A DNA stretch of 64,000 nt from Bacillus sp. ZZV12-4809 (GCF_009849585.1 NZ_VCRN01000015.1:39979-103978), one strand, 5' to 3'; positions 7,894 to 17,085 are shown, counted from the first letter of the stretch. Program-made: numbers and translations. Notes: generated by a model from the sequence alone, not told the origin.

Positions 7894-8856
7894 TCAGCAT
7901 TTCCCATATAATTGAACAACACTTTCAGCCATTTCCTTCACACTCTTCATAAGCGAAACAGGTTTTATAATCCTCATTTGATCCCCGAACCCAAGTATAT
8001 ACCCGCATGCTTCCTGCTCAGAAGGAAAGCAGAGGCTAGCAGGAATCCACCCATTTTCCGCAGGAGAATCCGTATGAAGGACTTGAACAAATCGACCAGT
8101 AAAATTAATCCGCTCCATAATGGCTGGTGCAATCTCCACTTCAACCTCAAATTTAGGCAGGCTGCTAATGAATGTCTGCTTCGATTCCTGCCAATAGGCA
8201 CCGAGATCAAAGTGATCCGGCCTGGTGAAAAACTGATTAATCACTACGGCATCAACAATTCTTGAAACACGGTACGTCTTTATCTTGGCATCAGAAACAG
8301 CTGCAAGATACCAGGTGTTCCCTTTGGCGACCAGTCCCAGCGGCTCAACTATTCTTTTGCTTGTCTGTTTGTCTGCTTTTTCGTATTGAATCTGAAGCTT
8401 TTTCTCCTCCCATACCGCCTGCTGAAGTACTCCAAAAGATTTCATTTCCCGTGGTGTCTGCCTCCATGTGCCGGTATCGAAATGAATCCGGTTGGAAATA
8501 TCCTTCACATCCTCTTTCAGTGGAGCTGGAATGGCCGCCAGGAGTTTCTGGCGTGCTTCTTTCCAATCATTGCTGATGCCAAGGTCAGCAAGGTGCTCGA
8601 TGGAAGGGGAGAGAAGAAGTGTTTTGATTTCAGCGGCTTTTAACCCGGTAAGATTTGTTCTGTAATTCTCAAGAAGTTTCCAGCCTCCGAATTTTCCCCG
8701 TTCAGCCAGGACTGGGATGCCAGCACCGCTTAAGGCTTCCATATCCCGGTGAATGGTCCGCTCTGTTACCTCCAATTCTTTTGCCAATTCCCTCGTGGTC
8801 ATTCGTTCGTTATTTTGAAGCATTAAAACGATGGCAATGAGTCTGTCTGCGCGCAA
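7894..8856 (-). CDS. WYL-domain transcriptional regulator (YafY/DeoR-type HTH)
   Basis: A 320-aa DNA-binding regulator with an N-terminal winged helix (TTRELAKELEVTERTIHRD) and a central WYL domain (EPLGLVAKGNTWYLAA), thought to bind ligands or nucleic acid. The start is placed at TTG 8856, which has AGGAG eight bases upstream; an upstream ATG in frame lacks a binding site, and a GTG overlaps the Shine-Dalgarno. Length fits the family. It is divergent from an SDR gene; members usually control the adjacent divergent gene, so it probably represses or activates that SDR. Confidence 0.9.
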   Translation of the reverse strand: MRADRLIAIVLMLQNNERMTTRELAKELEVTERTIHRDMEALSGAGIPVLAERGKFGGWKLLENYRTNLTGLKAAEIKTLLLSPSIEHLADLGISNDWKEARQKLLAAIPAPLKEDVKDISNRIHFDTGTWRQTPREMKSFGVLQQAVWEEKKLQIQYEKADKQTSKRIVEPLGLVAKGNTWYLAAVSDAKIKTYRVSRIVDAVVINQFFTRPDHFDLGAYWQESKQTFISSLPKFEVEVEIAPAIMERINFTGRFVQVLHTDSPAENGWIPASLCFPSEQEACGYILGFGDQMRIIKPVSLMKSVKEMAESVVQLYGKC

Positions 8857-8888
8857 TCTATTCACTCCTGGTAAAATAGTTTTAAATA

Positions 8889-8903
8889 TGACAATGGATG
8901 TCA
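8889..8903. promoter_or_regulatory. Candidate operator between WYL regulator and SDR
   Basis: Perfect inverted repeat TGACA-N5-TGTCA in the 95-bp divergent intergenic region. Its position between the two starts suggests a site for the WYL regulator. Inference from position and symmetry only. Confidence 0.45.
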
Positions 8904-8951
8904 ACATTAATGATTATAGTATAGATATAACACAAAAGGGGGCAGATCAAA

Positions 8952-9863
8952 ATGAGATCATTAAATGGGAAGGTGGCGCTGGTAGCCGGCGGAACACGGG
9001 GAGCTGGCCGCGGCATTGCCATGGAGCTTGGTGCTGCAGGTGCAACCGTTTATATTACAGGCCGTACTACGCGCAATAAGATGTCGGAATATGGACGCAA
9101 AGAGACAATAGAGGAAACTGCTGAATTGGTCAATGAGCTGGGCGGAACTGGAATAGCTGTCCAGGTGGATCATCTTATGGCAGATCAGATACAGTCTTTA
9201 ATTGAAAAAATTGAGAGAGAACATGGCAGGCTGGATATCCTCGTTAATGATATATGGGGAAGCGAAAATTTGATTGAATGGGACATTCCTGTGTGGGAGC
9301 ATTCACTGGAAAAAGGGATGAGAATGCTTCGTTTGGCGATTGATACGCATATTAACACAAGTCATTATGCCCTTCCGCTTCTGATCAAAAACAAAGGGGG
9401 ATTAGTGGTTGAAGTAACAGACGGAACAGAAGAGTATAATCACGATCGCTACCGGGTGTCTATGTTTTATGACTTGGCCAAAAGCTCAGTTATCCGTATG
9501 GCCAAAGCATTGGCCCATGAACTTTCGCCTTATGATTGCACCGCTGTTGCTGTTTCACCCGGATGGATGCGTTCAGAAATTATGCTTGAGGTGTTTGGGG
9601 TCAGAGAAGAGAATTGGAAGGATGCCACCCAAAAGGAGCCTCATTTTGTGATATCTGAAACACCAAGGTTTATAGGGCGGGCAATTAGTGCCATTGCAAA
9701 AGATCCTGATAAAAAACGGTTGACCGGCAGATCCTTCTCAAGCGGTGAGCTGGCGAAAATGTATCATTTTTATGATTTGGATGGTTCTCAGCCGGAGGCT
9801 TTCAGGTACCTGGCTGAGGTCCAGGAGGCGGGAAAGCCGGCCAATGCTGAGGGATATAGATAG
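8952..9863 (+). CDS. Short-chain dehydrogenase/reductase
   Basis: A 303-aa NAD(P)-dependent oxidoreductase with Rossmann fold. The cofactor motif GGTRGAGRGIA is at residues 12-22 (a variant of TGxxxGxG). The catalytic Tyr-x3-Lys is visible as YDLAK near residues 174-178. The first part of the substrate region reads VEVTDGT where classical members carry the catalytic Ser, so the serine position is unusual. The substrate is unknown. The binding site AAGGGGGCAG precedes the ATG at 8952. It is divergent from a WYL regulator and ends in its own terminator, so it is likely a single-gene unit. Confidence 0.9.
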   Translation: MRSLNGKVALVAGGTRGAGRGIAMELGAAGATVYITGRTTRNKMSEYGRKETIEETAELVNELGGTGIAVQVDHLMADQIQSLIEKIEREHGRLDILVNDIWGSENLIEWDIPVWEHSLEKGMRMLRLAIDTHINTSHYALPLLIKNKGGLVVEVTDGTEEYNHDRYRVSMFYDLAKSSVIRMAKALAHELSPYDCTAVAVSPGWMRSEIMLEVFGVREENWKDATQKEPHFVISETPRFIGRAISAIAKDPDKKRLTGRSFSSGELAKMYHFYDLDGSQPEAFRYLAEVQEAGKPANAEGYR

Positions 9864-9874
9864 CTTTTCATTGG

Positions 9875-9910
9875 AAAACACCTTTGCAGACCTGTAAAGG
9901 TGTTTTAGAT
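9875..9910 (+). terminator. Terminator after SDR
   Basis: Perfect 11-bp stem AAAACACCTTT / AAAGGTGTTTT; the 3' arm supplies the T run. Confidence 0.8.
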
Positions 9911-10018
9911 ATGTCTAAGGGAATATCATTACATCCAAATTTTGGTTAATTATATCCCTCTAATTGGTATAATAAAACCAGGTATAAAAAAATAATTAGG
10001 CGCAGGTTAGAGGGGAGA

Positions 10019-12082
10019 ATGACCTTGATCATCCCAGCAAAAAACAACCCCGTTTTACCAGTAACGAAAAGAGTAAAAGACATAGAATCCATCGTTAACT
10101 GGTTTGAAAAGCATCAGCGATCCTTTTATGCACTTGGCTGGTCCTATCTTGGAAAACAGGCCAAAATAGAGGAACTTTTTTATAGGTCCATTTTACAGGT
10201 GCAAAAGGAGCTGCGGAAATTTACAAGCAATACTTCTTTTGAGATTTCGGTTTTATCCATTTTTATGCAAGTCTGCCGGGAGCTTTCTATTGATAATAGT
10301 TTAACCGCTTCAGAGGAAACTATTTTTCATGTCCTCCAACAGTTAAAAGAACCGGAAAGAGCAGTGCTGGTCTTAACCTATATTAAAGGAATTTCTATGG
10401 AAGAAACAGCGCAGCTTCTCCACGTGCCGCCCCAACAGATAAAGGAGCTTATATTTTCCGGATTACAATTACTCAGAAAAGGATTGGGGAATGGAGTGGC
10501 CTATCAGGGCTGTCATGAGTACCAAAAGCATTACGTGGATTACCTGGAAAGAAAACTGGAACGGCCGCAGAAAATTGATTTTGAAAAGCATATTTATCAT
10601 TGCCAGGACTGCCAGGATGATTTAGCATCTTTGCAGGAAACGATCTTGAAGTTCTCAGAAACCATTGATTCATTTAGCGTGCCGGCAGGTTTTATGGAAA
10701 ACGTAAAGGAACGGATTTTATATAGGGAAAACCTCCTGAATCAGAAGAAGAAAAAACGTAAAAGAATGGGACTCATTTTAGCTGGTGTTGTCGCGATTTT
10801 CTTGTGTACAGGCTTTTTCACCGGAGCTTTTTCAAAGATCTATTACTCATTGACGGAAGAAAATGTGGAGCTGCGCGTTTTTCTTCAGGAGGGTCTGGGT
10901 GAAAGGCTTGGACTCGAAGCGGAAAGCGATGGAGTAATTATACGGATTAAGAGTGTGATTGCTGATGAAATTCAAACTCTAATTTTTTATGAGATAGAAG
11001 ATACCAAAGATAACGGCCAATATATGATAAATATAGACGATGGGGTTATTATCGAGGATGAAATGAAAATAATGGTGGCAAATACCTATCCAAGGTACTA
11101 TCCGCCAGATATGGAGTCAAATCTTAATCAACAGGAAAAGACTATTTATCATGGGAAACTGAGTCTAAGGCCACTTGAAGAAGAGACAGGTACTATAAAA
11201 CTTAAAATCAACAAAGTGATGAAACTAAAACGTCATTCCCCTGATGCCTTTTTCGATATGGAGCCGGAAAAAGGGGAATGGAACTTTGAAATTCCGTTCA
11301 CAAAAAATCCCTCTATCAAATATACATTGAATGAAGTAGTTGATATAGAGGGAGCAGAAGTTTTGATTGATAGACTAATTCTTGCTCCAACAGCGACTAT
11401 ACTGGAATATGGTCTCAAAAATGAGGTGACGGAGAAGAAGCGGATCGACATGATTAATTTTAAAAATTTGGAAATTAATAACGGCATAGCGGAAGCTGAC
11501 ATGTATGGAAACTCCTATGTGCATGCACAGAATGATTTACGTTGGAGCAAGTTCCAAGCACATTTTGAACCTCTTTTTGAAAAAGGAACCGATAGGGTTA
11601 AAGTGCGCTTCGAGAGTGTTTATTTGTCAGTAGAAGACCATAAAAGGATTGCACTTGATGCGGCCAAGGAATATCCCAAAACCTTTGAATATGCAGGCAG
11701 CATTATTTCTATTGATAAGGTGGAAAACGGGCAGCCTGCTACGGTTGTTTTCAGCAATCATGAAGTTAAGAATCGGGTGTATGAATCACTTAATTTCAAT
11801 ATAATCACTGATGAAGGTAAAGAATCCTCAATGGAGATGGACCATGAAGGAGTTGTTATGGATAAAAACGGAAAAGAATCTGATATGAAAAAGATTACGA
11901 CGAAACTATACGATGAAATGGAGCAGCCCCGCCACTTCTTTACTGTGCAAAGCACAAAGATACATGGGAAAAATGTAACTCCTAAATCATTGGAGATATA
12001 CGGTTATAGCACGACAAAATATTTAGATGATGAAATAGAGCTAAAAACAGAGCTGATTGAAATAGATGAAGCAGGTACCTGA
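10019..12082 (+). CDS. Fused ECF-sigma-like / zinc anti-sigma / membrane sensor protein
   Basis: A 687-aa protein that joins parts normally made as separate proteins. Residues 28-90 resemble sigma-70 region 2 and 108-156 region 4 (LKEPERAVLVLTYIKGISMEETAQLL is the HTH entry, split here by position 110-133). Residues 165-205 form a zinc anti-sigma domain with H191-x3-C195-x2-C198. After a basic stretch KKKKRKR comes one transmembrane helix at 250-270. The remaining ~415 residues are outside the membrane and resemble the DUF4179/DUF5643 domains of anti-sigma factors. It probably senses envelope state. Whether the sigma part still drives transcription is unknown. It stands alone with a terminator overlapping its stop codon. 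Confidence 0.8.
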   Translation: MTLIIPAKNNPVLPVTKRVKDIESIVNWFEKHQRSFYALGWSYLGKQAKIEELFYRSILQVQKELRKFTSNTSFEISVLSIFMQVCRELSIDNSLTASEETIFHVLQQLKEPERAVLVLTYIKGISMEETAQLLHVPPQQIKELIFSGLQLLRKGLGNGVAYQGCHEYQKHYVDYLERKLERPQKIDFEKHIYHCQDCQDDLASLQETILKFSETIDSFSVPAGFMENVKERILYRENLLNQKKKKRKRMGLILAGVVAIFLCTGFFTGAFSKIYYSLTEENVELRVFLQEGLGERLGLEAESDGVIIRIKSVIADEIQTLIFYEIEDTKDNGQYMINIDDGVIIEDEMKIMVANTYPRYYPPDMESNLNQQEKTIYHGKLSLRPLEEETGTIKLKINKVMKLKRHSPDAFFDMEPEKGEWNFEIPFTKNPSIKYTLNEVVDIEGAEVLIDRLILAPTATILEYGLKNEVTEKKRIDMINFKNLEINNGIAEADMYGNSYVHAQNDLRWSKFQAHFEPLFEKGTDRVKVRFESVYLSVEDHKRIALDAAKEYPKTFEYAGSIISIDKVENGQPATVVFSNHEVKNRVYESLNFNIITDEGKESSMEMDHEGVVMDKNGKESDMKKITTKLYDEMEQPRHFFTVQSTKIHGKNVTPKSLEIYGYSTTKYLDDEIELKTELIEIDEAGT

Positions 12083-12099
12083 ATGGTGCCTGCTTCTTT
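12071..12099 (+). terminator. Terminator overlapping the stop of the fused sigma gene
   Basis: Stem GCAGGTACC / GGTGCCTGC (one G-T pair) around the TGA stop, followed by TTCTTTTT. Convergent with the FCD regulator gene. Confidence 0.8.
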
Positions 12100-12103
12100 T
12101 TCA

Positions 12104-12799
12104 TTAAATCATCGACTCTACCAGTTCATTCCTGATTTTCGTAATATGCCATTCCATTAATTCTTTTGCTCTATCACCATCTCCAGAGGCAATAGCAAGA
12201 TAAATTTCTTTATGTTCTGCCATTGTATCCTCGTAACGGGCCGGATCCTTAAAGCGATGGTTCTGTGTAGCTCGAATAGTATCTTCCATATGTCCCTTGA
12301 GAGTATGGATCAATTTAATGAAAATGGAATTATGGGTGGCTTCCGCAATTCCGATGTGAAAATCAAGATCGGCCTTTAACCCTAATTCCGGGTCTTGTTT
12401 GGACAGGGCCATATGATTTAAAGCTATTCGCAGCTTCTCCAGGTCTGCAGAAGTGGCTCTTTTGGCAGCAAGGAAGGAGGATTCGACCTCCAAGGCACGC
12501 CTGAGCTCAAGCATTTCATAAACTAAAGGATTTTCTGCTTTGACAGCTGTGATGATGTCTTCTTTGCTGGATTGGATGCCGGAGACTTTAATATAGCTTC
12601 CGCCCCCTTGGCGGATATCGATGAGCCCATTTAGTTCCAGAGTTCTAAGGGCCTCCCTGATGGTTGTCCGGCTGACATTAAATTTACATGCCAATTCTCT
12701 TTCTGAAGGCAGCCGTTCACCCGGTTTAACATTGCCCCCCAAATAGCATTCTATCAATTTATCTGCTAAAACCAGATAGGTCTTTTTTTTCTCCGCCAT
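12104..12799 (-). CDS. GntR/FadR-family (FCD) transcriptional regulator
   Basis: A 231-aa repressor type protein. The N-terminal GntR winged helix (ERLPSERELACKFNVSRTTIREAL) covers about residues 28-52. The C-terminal FCD helical domain carries the metal-binding residues (DLDFHIGIAEATHNS, then HKEIYLAI and EWHI). FCD members of the LldR/GlcC group respond to lactate or glycolate. It is divergent from a glcD-like oxidase and a transporter, with two operator-like repeats in front of them, so it very probably controls that operon through a hydroxyacid ligand. Confidence 0.92.
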   Translation of the reverse strand: MAEKKKTYLVLADKLIECYLGGNVKPGERLPSERELACKFNVSRTTIREALRTLELNGLIDIRQGGGSYIKVSGIQSSKEDIITAVKAENPLVYEMLELRRALEVESSFLAAKRATSADLEKLRIALNHMALSKQDPELGLKADLDFHIGIAEATHNSIFIKLIHTLKGHMEDTIRATQNHRFKDPARYEDTMAEHKEIYLAIASGDGDRAKELMEWHITKIRNELVESMI

Positions 12800-12924
12800 T
12801 CCCGTACCCTCATTTCAAAATAGGTCCCTTTTACTTTCCTAAATGTAACAGACATGAAATCTATTAATCAATGCCTTAAAAATAATTAAATAAATAATTG
12901 AATTTTTCTGATAAGTTAGTATAA

Positions 12925-12953
12925 TTGACTTAACTTGTTGGACCAATTATAGC
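12925..12953 (+). promoter_or_regulatory. Sigma-A promoter of the glcD-like/BASS operon
   Basis: TTGACT (12925-12930), exact 17-bp spacer, TATAGC (12948-12953). The FCD-type repeats overlap the spacer and the region just past the -10. Confidence 0.75.
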
Positions 12954-12967
12954 ATTGGTTTGACCAA
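12934..12967. promoter_or_regulatory. Two FCD-type operator repeats
   Basis: TTGGT-TTG-ACCAA at 12955-12967 is a perfect 5-3-5 repeat; CTTGT-TGG-ACCAA at 12934-12946 is a variant. Their centres are 21 bp apart (two helix turns), overlapping the promoter. Repeats of the TGGT-N-ACCA type are known sites for LldR/FadR-family regulators. Repression by the adjacent FCD protein is inferred. Confidence 0.65.
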
Positions 12968-12997
12968 ATTTTCAGCAGAAGAAAGAAGGAGTATAGG

Positions 12998-14389
12998 ATG
13001 GAAACAGCTAGTATGAGCCTCATGCATGCTTTGAAAGAGGTGCTTTCTGATCAGCAGGTAACAGAAAATCAGACAGTAAGAGAATTGCATGGCAGGGATG
13101 AATCATACCATAAAGAGAGTCTTCCCGATCTTGTGGTTTTTCCGGAAACAGCCCAGCAGGTCAGTGAAGTGGTAAAGCTGGCAAGAGAATATAAAGTTCC
13201 CATCGTTCCTTTTGGGCTGGGATCCAGTCTTGAGGGGCATGTGATACCGTACGAACATGGAATTACGATTGACTTTTCATTGATGAATAAAATCCTCGAA
13301 GTGCGTGAAAAAGATTTCCTTGTCCGTGTACAGCCTGGCGTCACCCGCACACAGCTTAACAAAGAATTGAAAAAATATGGGCTGTTTTTCTCTGTGGATC
13401 CGGGAGCGGATGCCACACTTGGCGGAATGGCAGCAACCAATGCGAGTGGAACTACATCGGTTAAATATGGGGTCATGCGTGATCAGGTGCGTGATCTGGA
13501 AGTAGTTTTGGCTGATGGATCGATCATACATACAGGCAATTTAGCAGCTAAATCCTCCTCAGGATACCATCTGAATGGGTTTTTCGTTGGATCTGAGGGG
13601 ACGCTTGGATGCTTTACAGAATTGACATTACGAGTATATGGAATTCCAGAGCATGTGATGGCAGCGAGAGCTTCTTTTCCTTCACTGAATGATGCGGTTG
13701 AAGCCGTAGTTTCCATTTTACAGGCAGGGGTTCCGATTGCGAGGGTGGAGCTTGTCGATGAGCCATCCATGAAGCAGGTGAACCTGTTCAGTGAAACCAA
13801 TTATAACGAACGTCCGACACTCTTTTTGGAGTTTCACGGCAATGAAGCTGGTTTGATGCAGGATGTTGCATTCACCAGAGAAATTGTCGAAGACCATCAC
13901 TGTCTCAATATTGAAATTGAAACCGATAATGCAGCAAGAAACCGCTTGTGGGAGGCCCGGCATAACCTTGCTTATGCATATATCCATGGCCATCCCGGGA
14001 AGAAAATGATGGTAACTGATGTATGCTTGCCGATTTCAGAACTTTCTGGCGCTATCAGCCATGCCAGGGAAGCGGTCGAAGCACTTGGGCTTCCTGGAGG
14101 AATCGTCGGGCATGTGGGGGATGGAAACTACCATACACTACTGATGATTGATATGGGTAACCCTGATGAGGTGGAAAAGGCAGAAAAGTTCAATGAACAA
14201 ATCGTCCTCTATGCTCTTGAGCGGGGCGGCACCTGCACGGGTGAGCATGGTGTAGGGGTTGGCAAGCAGAAATATCAGCAAAAAGAACATGGTCAGGCGC
14301 TGATGGTTATGGAAAAAATTAAAAGCGCCCTGGATCCGGATAACCTCTTTAATCCAAATAAAATCTTGAAGACAAAAGAAGGAGCGTGA
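12998..14389 (+). CDS. FAD-linked 2-hydroxyacid oxidase/dehydrogenase (GlcD-like)
   Basis: A 463-aa flavoenzyme of the GlcD / D-lactate dehydrogenase (VAO-fold) family, oxidising glycolate or D-lactate to the 2-oxoacid. FAD-binding motifs are PFGLGSSLEGHV near residue 71 and TLGGMAATNASGTTSVKYG near 143; the C-terminal segment CTGEHGVGVGKQKY is the family signature. The domain order PCMH then FAD-oxidase C is complete. It starts at ATG 12998 with AAGAAGGAG upstream. The next gene, a transporter, begins 4 bp after its stop. A likely unit: FCD regulator senses a hydroxyacid, the transporter moves an acid, this enzyme oxidises it. Confidence 0.92.
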   Translation: METASMSLMHALKEVLSDQQVTENQTVRELHGRDESYHKESLPDLVVFPETAQQVSEVVKLAREYKVPIVPFGLGSSLEGHVIPYEHGITIDFSLMNKILEVREKDFLVRVQPGVTRTQLNKELKKYGLFFSVDPGADATLGGMAATNASGTTSVKYGVMRDQVRDLEVVLADGSIIHTGNLAAKSSSGYHLNGFFVGSEGTLGCFTELTLRVYGIPEHVMAARASFPSLNDAVEAVVSILQAGVPIARVELVDEPSMKQVNLFSETNYNERPTLFLEFHGNEAGLMQDVAFTREIVEDHHCLNIEIETDNAARNRLWEARHNLAYAYIHGHPGKKMMVTDVCLPISELSGAISHAREAVEALGLPGGIVGHVGDGNYHTLLMIDMGNPDEVEKAEKFNEQIVLYALERGGTCTGEHGVGVGKQKYQQKEHGQALMVMEKIKSALDPDNLFNPNKILKTKEGA

Positions 14390-14393
14390 TGAT

Positions 14394-15368
14394 ATGAAGG
14401 TTTTAGAAGCAATCAGTACTATTGCCGGTAAATATTTTGCCGTGTGGGTTATCTTAACATCGGTTATTGCTTTTATGTTTCCAGATCCGTTTTTAGGGCT
14501 GGGAGGCTATATCACCATCCTTCTCGGTGTTGTCATGTTTGGAATGGGACTCACATTAAAGGCAGTCGATTTTAAAATTATTTTTACGAAACCTCTGCCG
14601 GTGGTAATTGGAGTATGTGCCCAATTCATCATCATGCCGCTGGTCGCTTTCGTCATTGCAAAACTTTTGAACTTGCCGGCAGAATTGGCAGCAGGCCTGG
14701 TATTGCTCGGATGTGTACCAGGGGGAACTGCCTCTAACGTTATGGTGTATCTGGCTAAGGGCAATGTTCCCTTGTCCATAGCCATGACTTCCGTATCAAC
14801 TTTACTCGCGCCAATCATGACACCGCTGCTTCTCCTCCTGCTTGCGGGCCAGTGGATGCCGGTTGATGCAGTGGCCATGTTTATGTCTATTGTCCAGGTC
14901 ATTATTGTACCAATTGTTTTGGGATTGGCAATTAAGAAATTCTTCCCCGTGGCAGTGGAAAAAAGCTTAACTGTTTTACCGTTAATTTCAGTGGCAGCTA
15001 TTATTACCATCGTGGCTGCAGTCGTCTCAGGTAATTCGGCAACTATTGCTGCATCAGGACTTCTGATTTTTACAGCTGTCATGCTGCACAATGGTTTTGG
15101 ACTCATGATTGGCTACTTGGCAGGAAAAGCGCTTGGACAGGGTGAAGTAAACCGGAGAGCGATTGCCATTGAAGTTGGCATGCAGAACTCAGGGCTTGGT
15201 GTTGCACTTGCGACTGCACACTTTGGTCCCCTGGCGGCGCTTCCAAGCGTACTGGCAGCTGCCTGGCACAACATTTCAGGACCGATTCTTGCGACTTATT
15301 GGTCTAAAAAACCTGTTGGTGAAAGTGAAGTTGAAACGCCAGTTAAGCCAGCTGAAGTGAAACTGTAG
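14394..15368 (+). CDS. Bile acid:sodium symporter (BASS) family transporter
   Basis: A 324-aa integral membrane protein with about ten helices. BASS motifs are visible: GVVMFGMGLTL near residue 45, GCVPGGTASNVMVYLAKGN near 105 and EVGMQNSGLG near 260 (the crossover-region sodium/substrate site). Prokaryotic members carry organic anions such as pyruvate, pantoate or ketoacids with sodium. Placed 4 bp after a hydroxyacid oxidase and under an FCD regulator, it probably moves the oxidase's substrate or product (inference). The start ATG 14394 has GGAGCGTGATG upstream. Confidence 0.92.
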   Translation: MKVLEAISTIAGKYFAVWVILTSVIAFMFPDPFLGLGGYITILLGVVMFGMGLTLKAVDFKIIFTKPLPVVIGVCAQFIIMPLVAFVIAKLLNLPAELAAGLVLLGCVPGGTASNVMVYLAKGNVPLSIAMTSVSTLLAPIMTPLLLLLLAGQWMPVDAVAMFMSIVQVIIVPIVLGLAIKKFFPVAVEKSLTVLPLISVAAIITIVAAVVSGNSATIAASGLLIFTAVMLHNGFGLMIGYLAGKALGQGEVNRRAIAIEVGMQNSGLGVALATAHFGPLAALPSVLAAAWHNISGPILATYWSKKPVGESEVETPVKPAEVKL

Positions 15369-15456
15369 ATATGAATTTAGGTGTCCGCTCTTTTAGATTG
15401 AGAGGGCGGGCATTATTTTGTGCCTATCGAAAATTGGCTAAAAATTTTACTAGCTA

Positions 15457-15485
15457 TTGACAACGTTTACATATAATACTAGAAT
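15457..15485 (+). promoter_or_regulatory. Sigma-A promoter of glpT
   Basis: Consensus TTGACA (15457-15462), 17-bp spacer, TAGAAT (15480-15485), about 145 bp ahead of the start codon, leaving room for the regulatory leader. Confidence 0.75.
15458..15471. promoter_or_regulatory. CcpA cre box over the glpT promoter
   Basis: TGACAACGTTTACA fits the catabolite-responsive element consensus TGWNANCGNTNWCA at every position and overlaps the -35 of the promoter at 15457-15485. Carbon catabolite repression by CcpA is therefore expected. Confidence 0.8.
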
Positions 15486-15510
15486 TGTGACATGACAAGT
15501 TAACTATGGT

Positions 15511-15586
15511 GGAGAAACGGAGAACCCATGCTTTTTTACACTTCCATTCCCGGAAGTGTTATTAAAGTGTGGGTTTTGTTTTTTTT
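15511..15586 (+). promoter_or_regulatory. GlpP-type leader terminator of glpT
   Basis: Leader with GGAGAAACGGAGAACCCA, an outer stem AACCCA / TGGGTT, an inner perfect ACACTTCC / GGAAGTGT hairpin, and a T run at 15579-15586, ending about 44 bp ahead of the coding start. In B. subtilis glpTQ is controlled by GlpP antitermination at such a structure, and glpP is present in this window. Confidence 0.8.
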
Positions 15587-15629
15587 AGCAGTTAATAATG
15601 TTGTCGAATAGATCTATGGGGGGAAATAA

Positions 15630-16997
15630 ATGTTCAAAATGTTTAAGCCTGCTCCTCCAATTGAGAGATTGCCTGAAGAACAAATTGATTCTGAGTATAA
15701 GAAACTTAGATTTCAAGTCTTTCTGGGAATTTTCATTGGTTATGCAGCGTATTACTTGATTCGGAAGAACTTCTCGCTGGCTATGCCGTACTTTATTGAA
15801 GAAGGATTCTCCAAAACTGAACTTGGTTTTGCACTATCAGCTATTTCGATTTCCTATGGCATCAGTAAATTCGTCATGGGGACCTTTTCAGATCGGAGTA
15901 ATCCAAGAGTGTTCTTGCCTGCAGGGTTAATTCTTTCTGCAATTATTTCTTTATTAATGGGGTTTGTACCTTTCTTTACTTCGTCTGTTTCCATCATGTT
16001 TATTATGCTTTTCTTAAATGGATGGTTCCAGGGAATGGGCTGGCCGCCATCTGGCCGTGTTCTGGTACACTGGTTCAGCATCAATGAAAGAGGAAACAAA
16101 ACAGCCATTTGGAATGTAGCTCATAACGTCGGCGGCGGTCTAATGGCACCTCTGGCTGTGGCGGGTGCAGCATTGTTCGCTGGCATAGCCGGTACCTCTT
16201 CTTCAGGCTATGAAGGTGTATTCATTTTACCGGCACTCGTAGCTATTGTTATTGCATTCATGGCCTACTTCCTCATTCGTGATACTCCCCAATCGGCTGG
16301 GCTGCCATCCATTGAAGAATATCGCAATGATTATCCAAGCAGAAGCAAGAAAACCTTTGAGACTGAATTAACAACAAAAGAAATTCTTTTCAGGTATGTA
16401 TTAAATAATAAATGGGTTTGGGCAATTGCTATTGCTAATATTTTCGTTTATTTCGTCCGTTATGGTGTACTGGACTGGGCACCAACATATTTGAGCGAGG
16501 AGAAAGGCTTCGATATGAGCAAATCCAGTGTAGCCTATTTTTTATATGAGTGGGCAGGTATACCAGGAACACTATTATGCGGATGGATCTCAGATAAGTT
16601 TTTCAAAGGGCGCCGAGGTCCTGCAGGATTTGTATTTATGCTGGGAGTATTAATCGCAGTCCTTGTTTACTGGTTTAACCCTGCAGGAAATCCAACGATA
16701 GACATGATTTGTCTGATTGCGATCGGTTTCCTTATTTATGGACCGGTAATGTTAATTGGCCTTCAGGCACTTGATTTTGTTCCTAAAAAGGCTGCCGGAA
16801 CTGCCGCAGGATTAACTGGATTGTTTGGTTACCTCGGAGGTACTGTAACTGCTAATGCGTTAATGGGTGTCATCGTAGATGCATCCGGATGGGATGCAGG
16901 ATTTATGCTGTTAACCGCATCTTGTGTACTTGCAGCCCTCATTTTTGCAGTAACATGGAATGTAAGGGGACAAGAAGTAGTTAAAAATCAGCATTAA
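15630..16997 (+). CDS. glpT: Glycerol-3-phosphate transporter (MFS, OPA family)
   Basis: A 455-aa membrane antiporter of the organophosphate:phosphate group, taking up glycerol-3-phosphate in exchange for phosphate. It has twelve predicted helices, the family segment [17 protein letters not shown] with the substrate-binding Arg, and [14 protein letters not shown], which is the OPA signature. Length is close to B. subtilis GlpT (444 aa). The start ATG 15630 follows a GGGGGGAAA site. No glpQ follows, unlike B. subtilis glpTQ. Control by CcpA and GlpP is indicated by the leader. UhpT-like sugar phosphate transport is the alternative, but the GlpP leader favours glycerol phosphate. Confidence 0.93.
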   Translation: MFKMFKPAPPIERLPEEQIDSEYKKLRFQVFLGIFIGYAAYYLIRKNFSLAMPYFIEEGFSKTELGFALSAISISYGISKFVMGTFSDRSNPRVFLPAGLILSAIISLLMGFVPFFTSSVSIMFIMLFLNGWFQGMGWPPSGRVLVHWFSINERGNKTAIWNVAHNVGGGLMAPLAVAGAALFAGIAGTSSSGYEGVFILPALVAIVIAFMAYFLIRDTPQSAGLPSIEEYRNDYPSRSKKTFETELTTKEILFRYVLNNKWVWAIAIANIFVYFVRYGVLDWAPTYLSEEKGFDMSKSSVAYFLYEWAGIPGTLLCGWISDKFFKGRRGPAGFVFMLGVLIAVLVYWFNPAGNPTIDMICLIAIGFLIYGPVMLIGLQALDFVPKKAAGTAAGLTGLFGYLGGTVTANALMGVIVDASGWDAGFMLLTASCVLAALIFAVTWNVRGQEVVKNQH

Positions 16998-17005
16998 GAC
17001 TTAGA

Positions 17006-17040
17006 AAACTGCTCAAATTATTGGGCAGTTTTTTTTTCAT
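17006..17040 (+). terminator. Terminator after glpT
   Basis: Stem AAACTGC / GCAGTTT with an extended T run. Confidence 0.88.
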
Positions 17041-17056
17041 ACTAATGAGAAACGTA

Positions 17057-17085
17057 TTGACTAACAGAAAAAAATGGAATATATT
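17057..17085 (+). promoter_or_regulatory. Promoter of the NAD salvage operon
   Basis: TTGACT (17057-17062), 17-bp spacer, TATATT (17080-17085). Confidence 0.7.

Noticed and set aside
14507..15106. 199-codon minus-strand frame inside the BASS gene
   Set aside because: Antisense shadow of a well-identified transporter; composition is typical of reverse-complemented hydrophobic codons.
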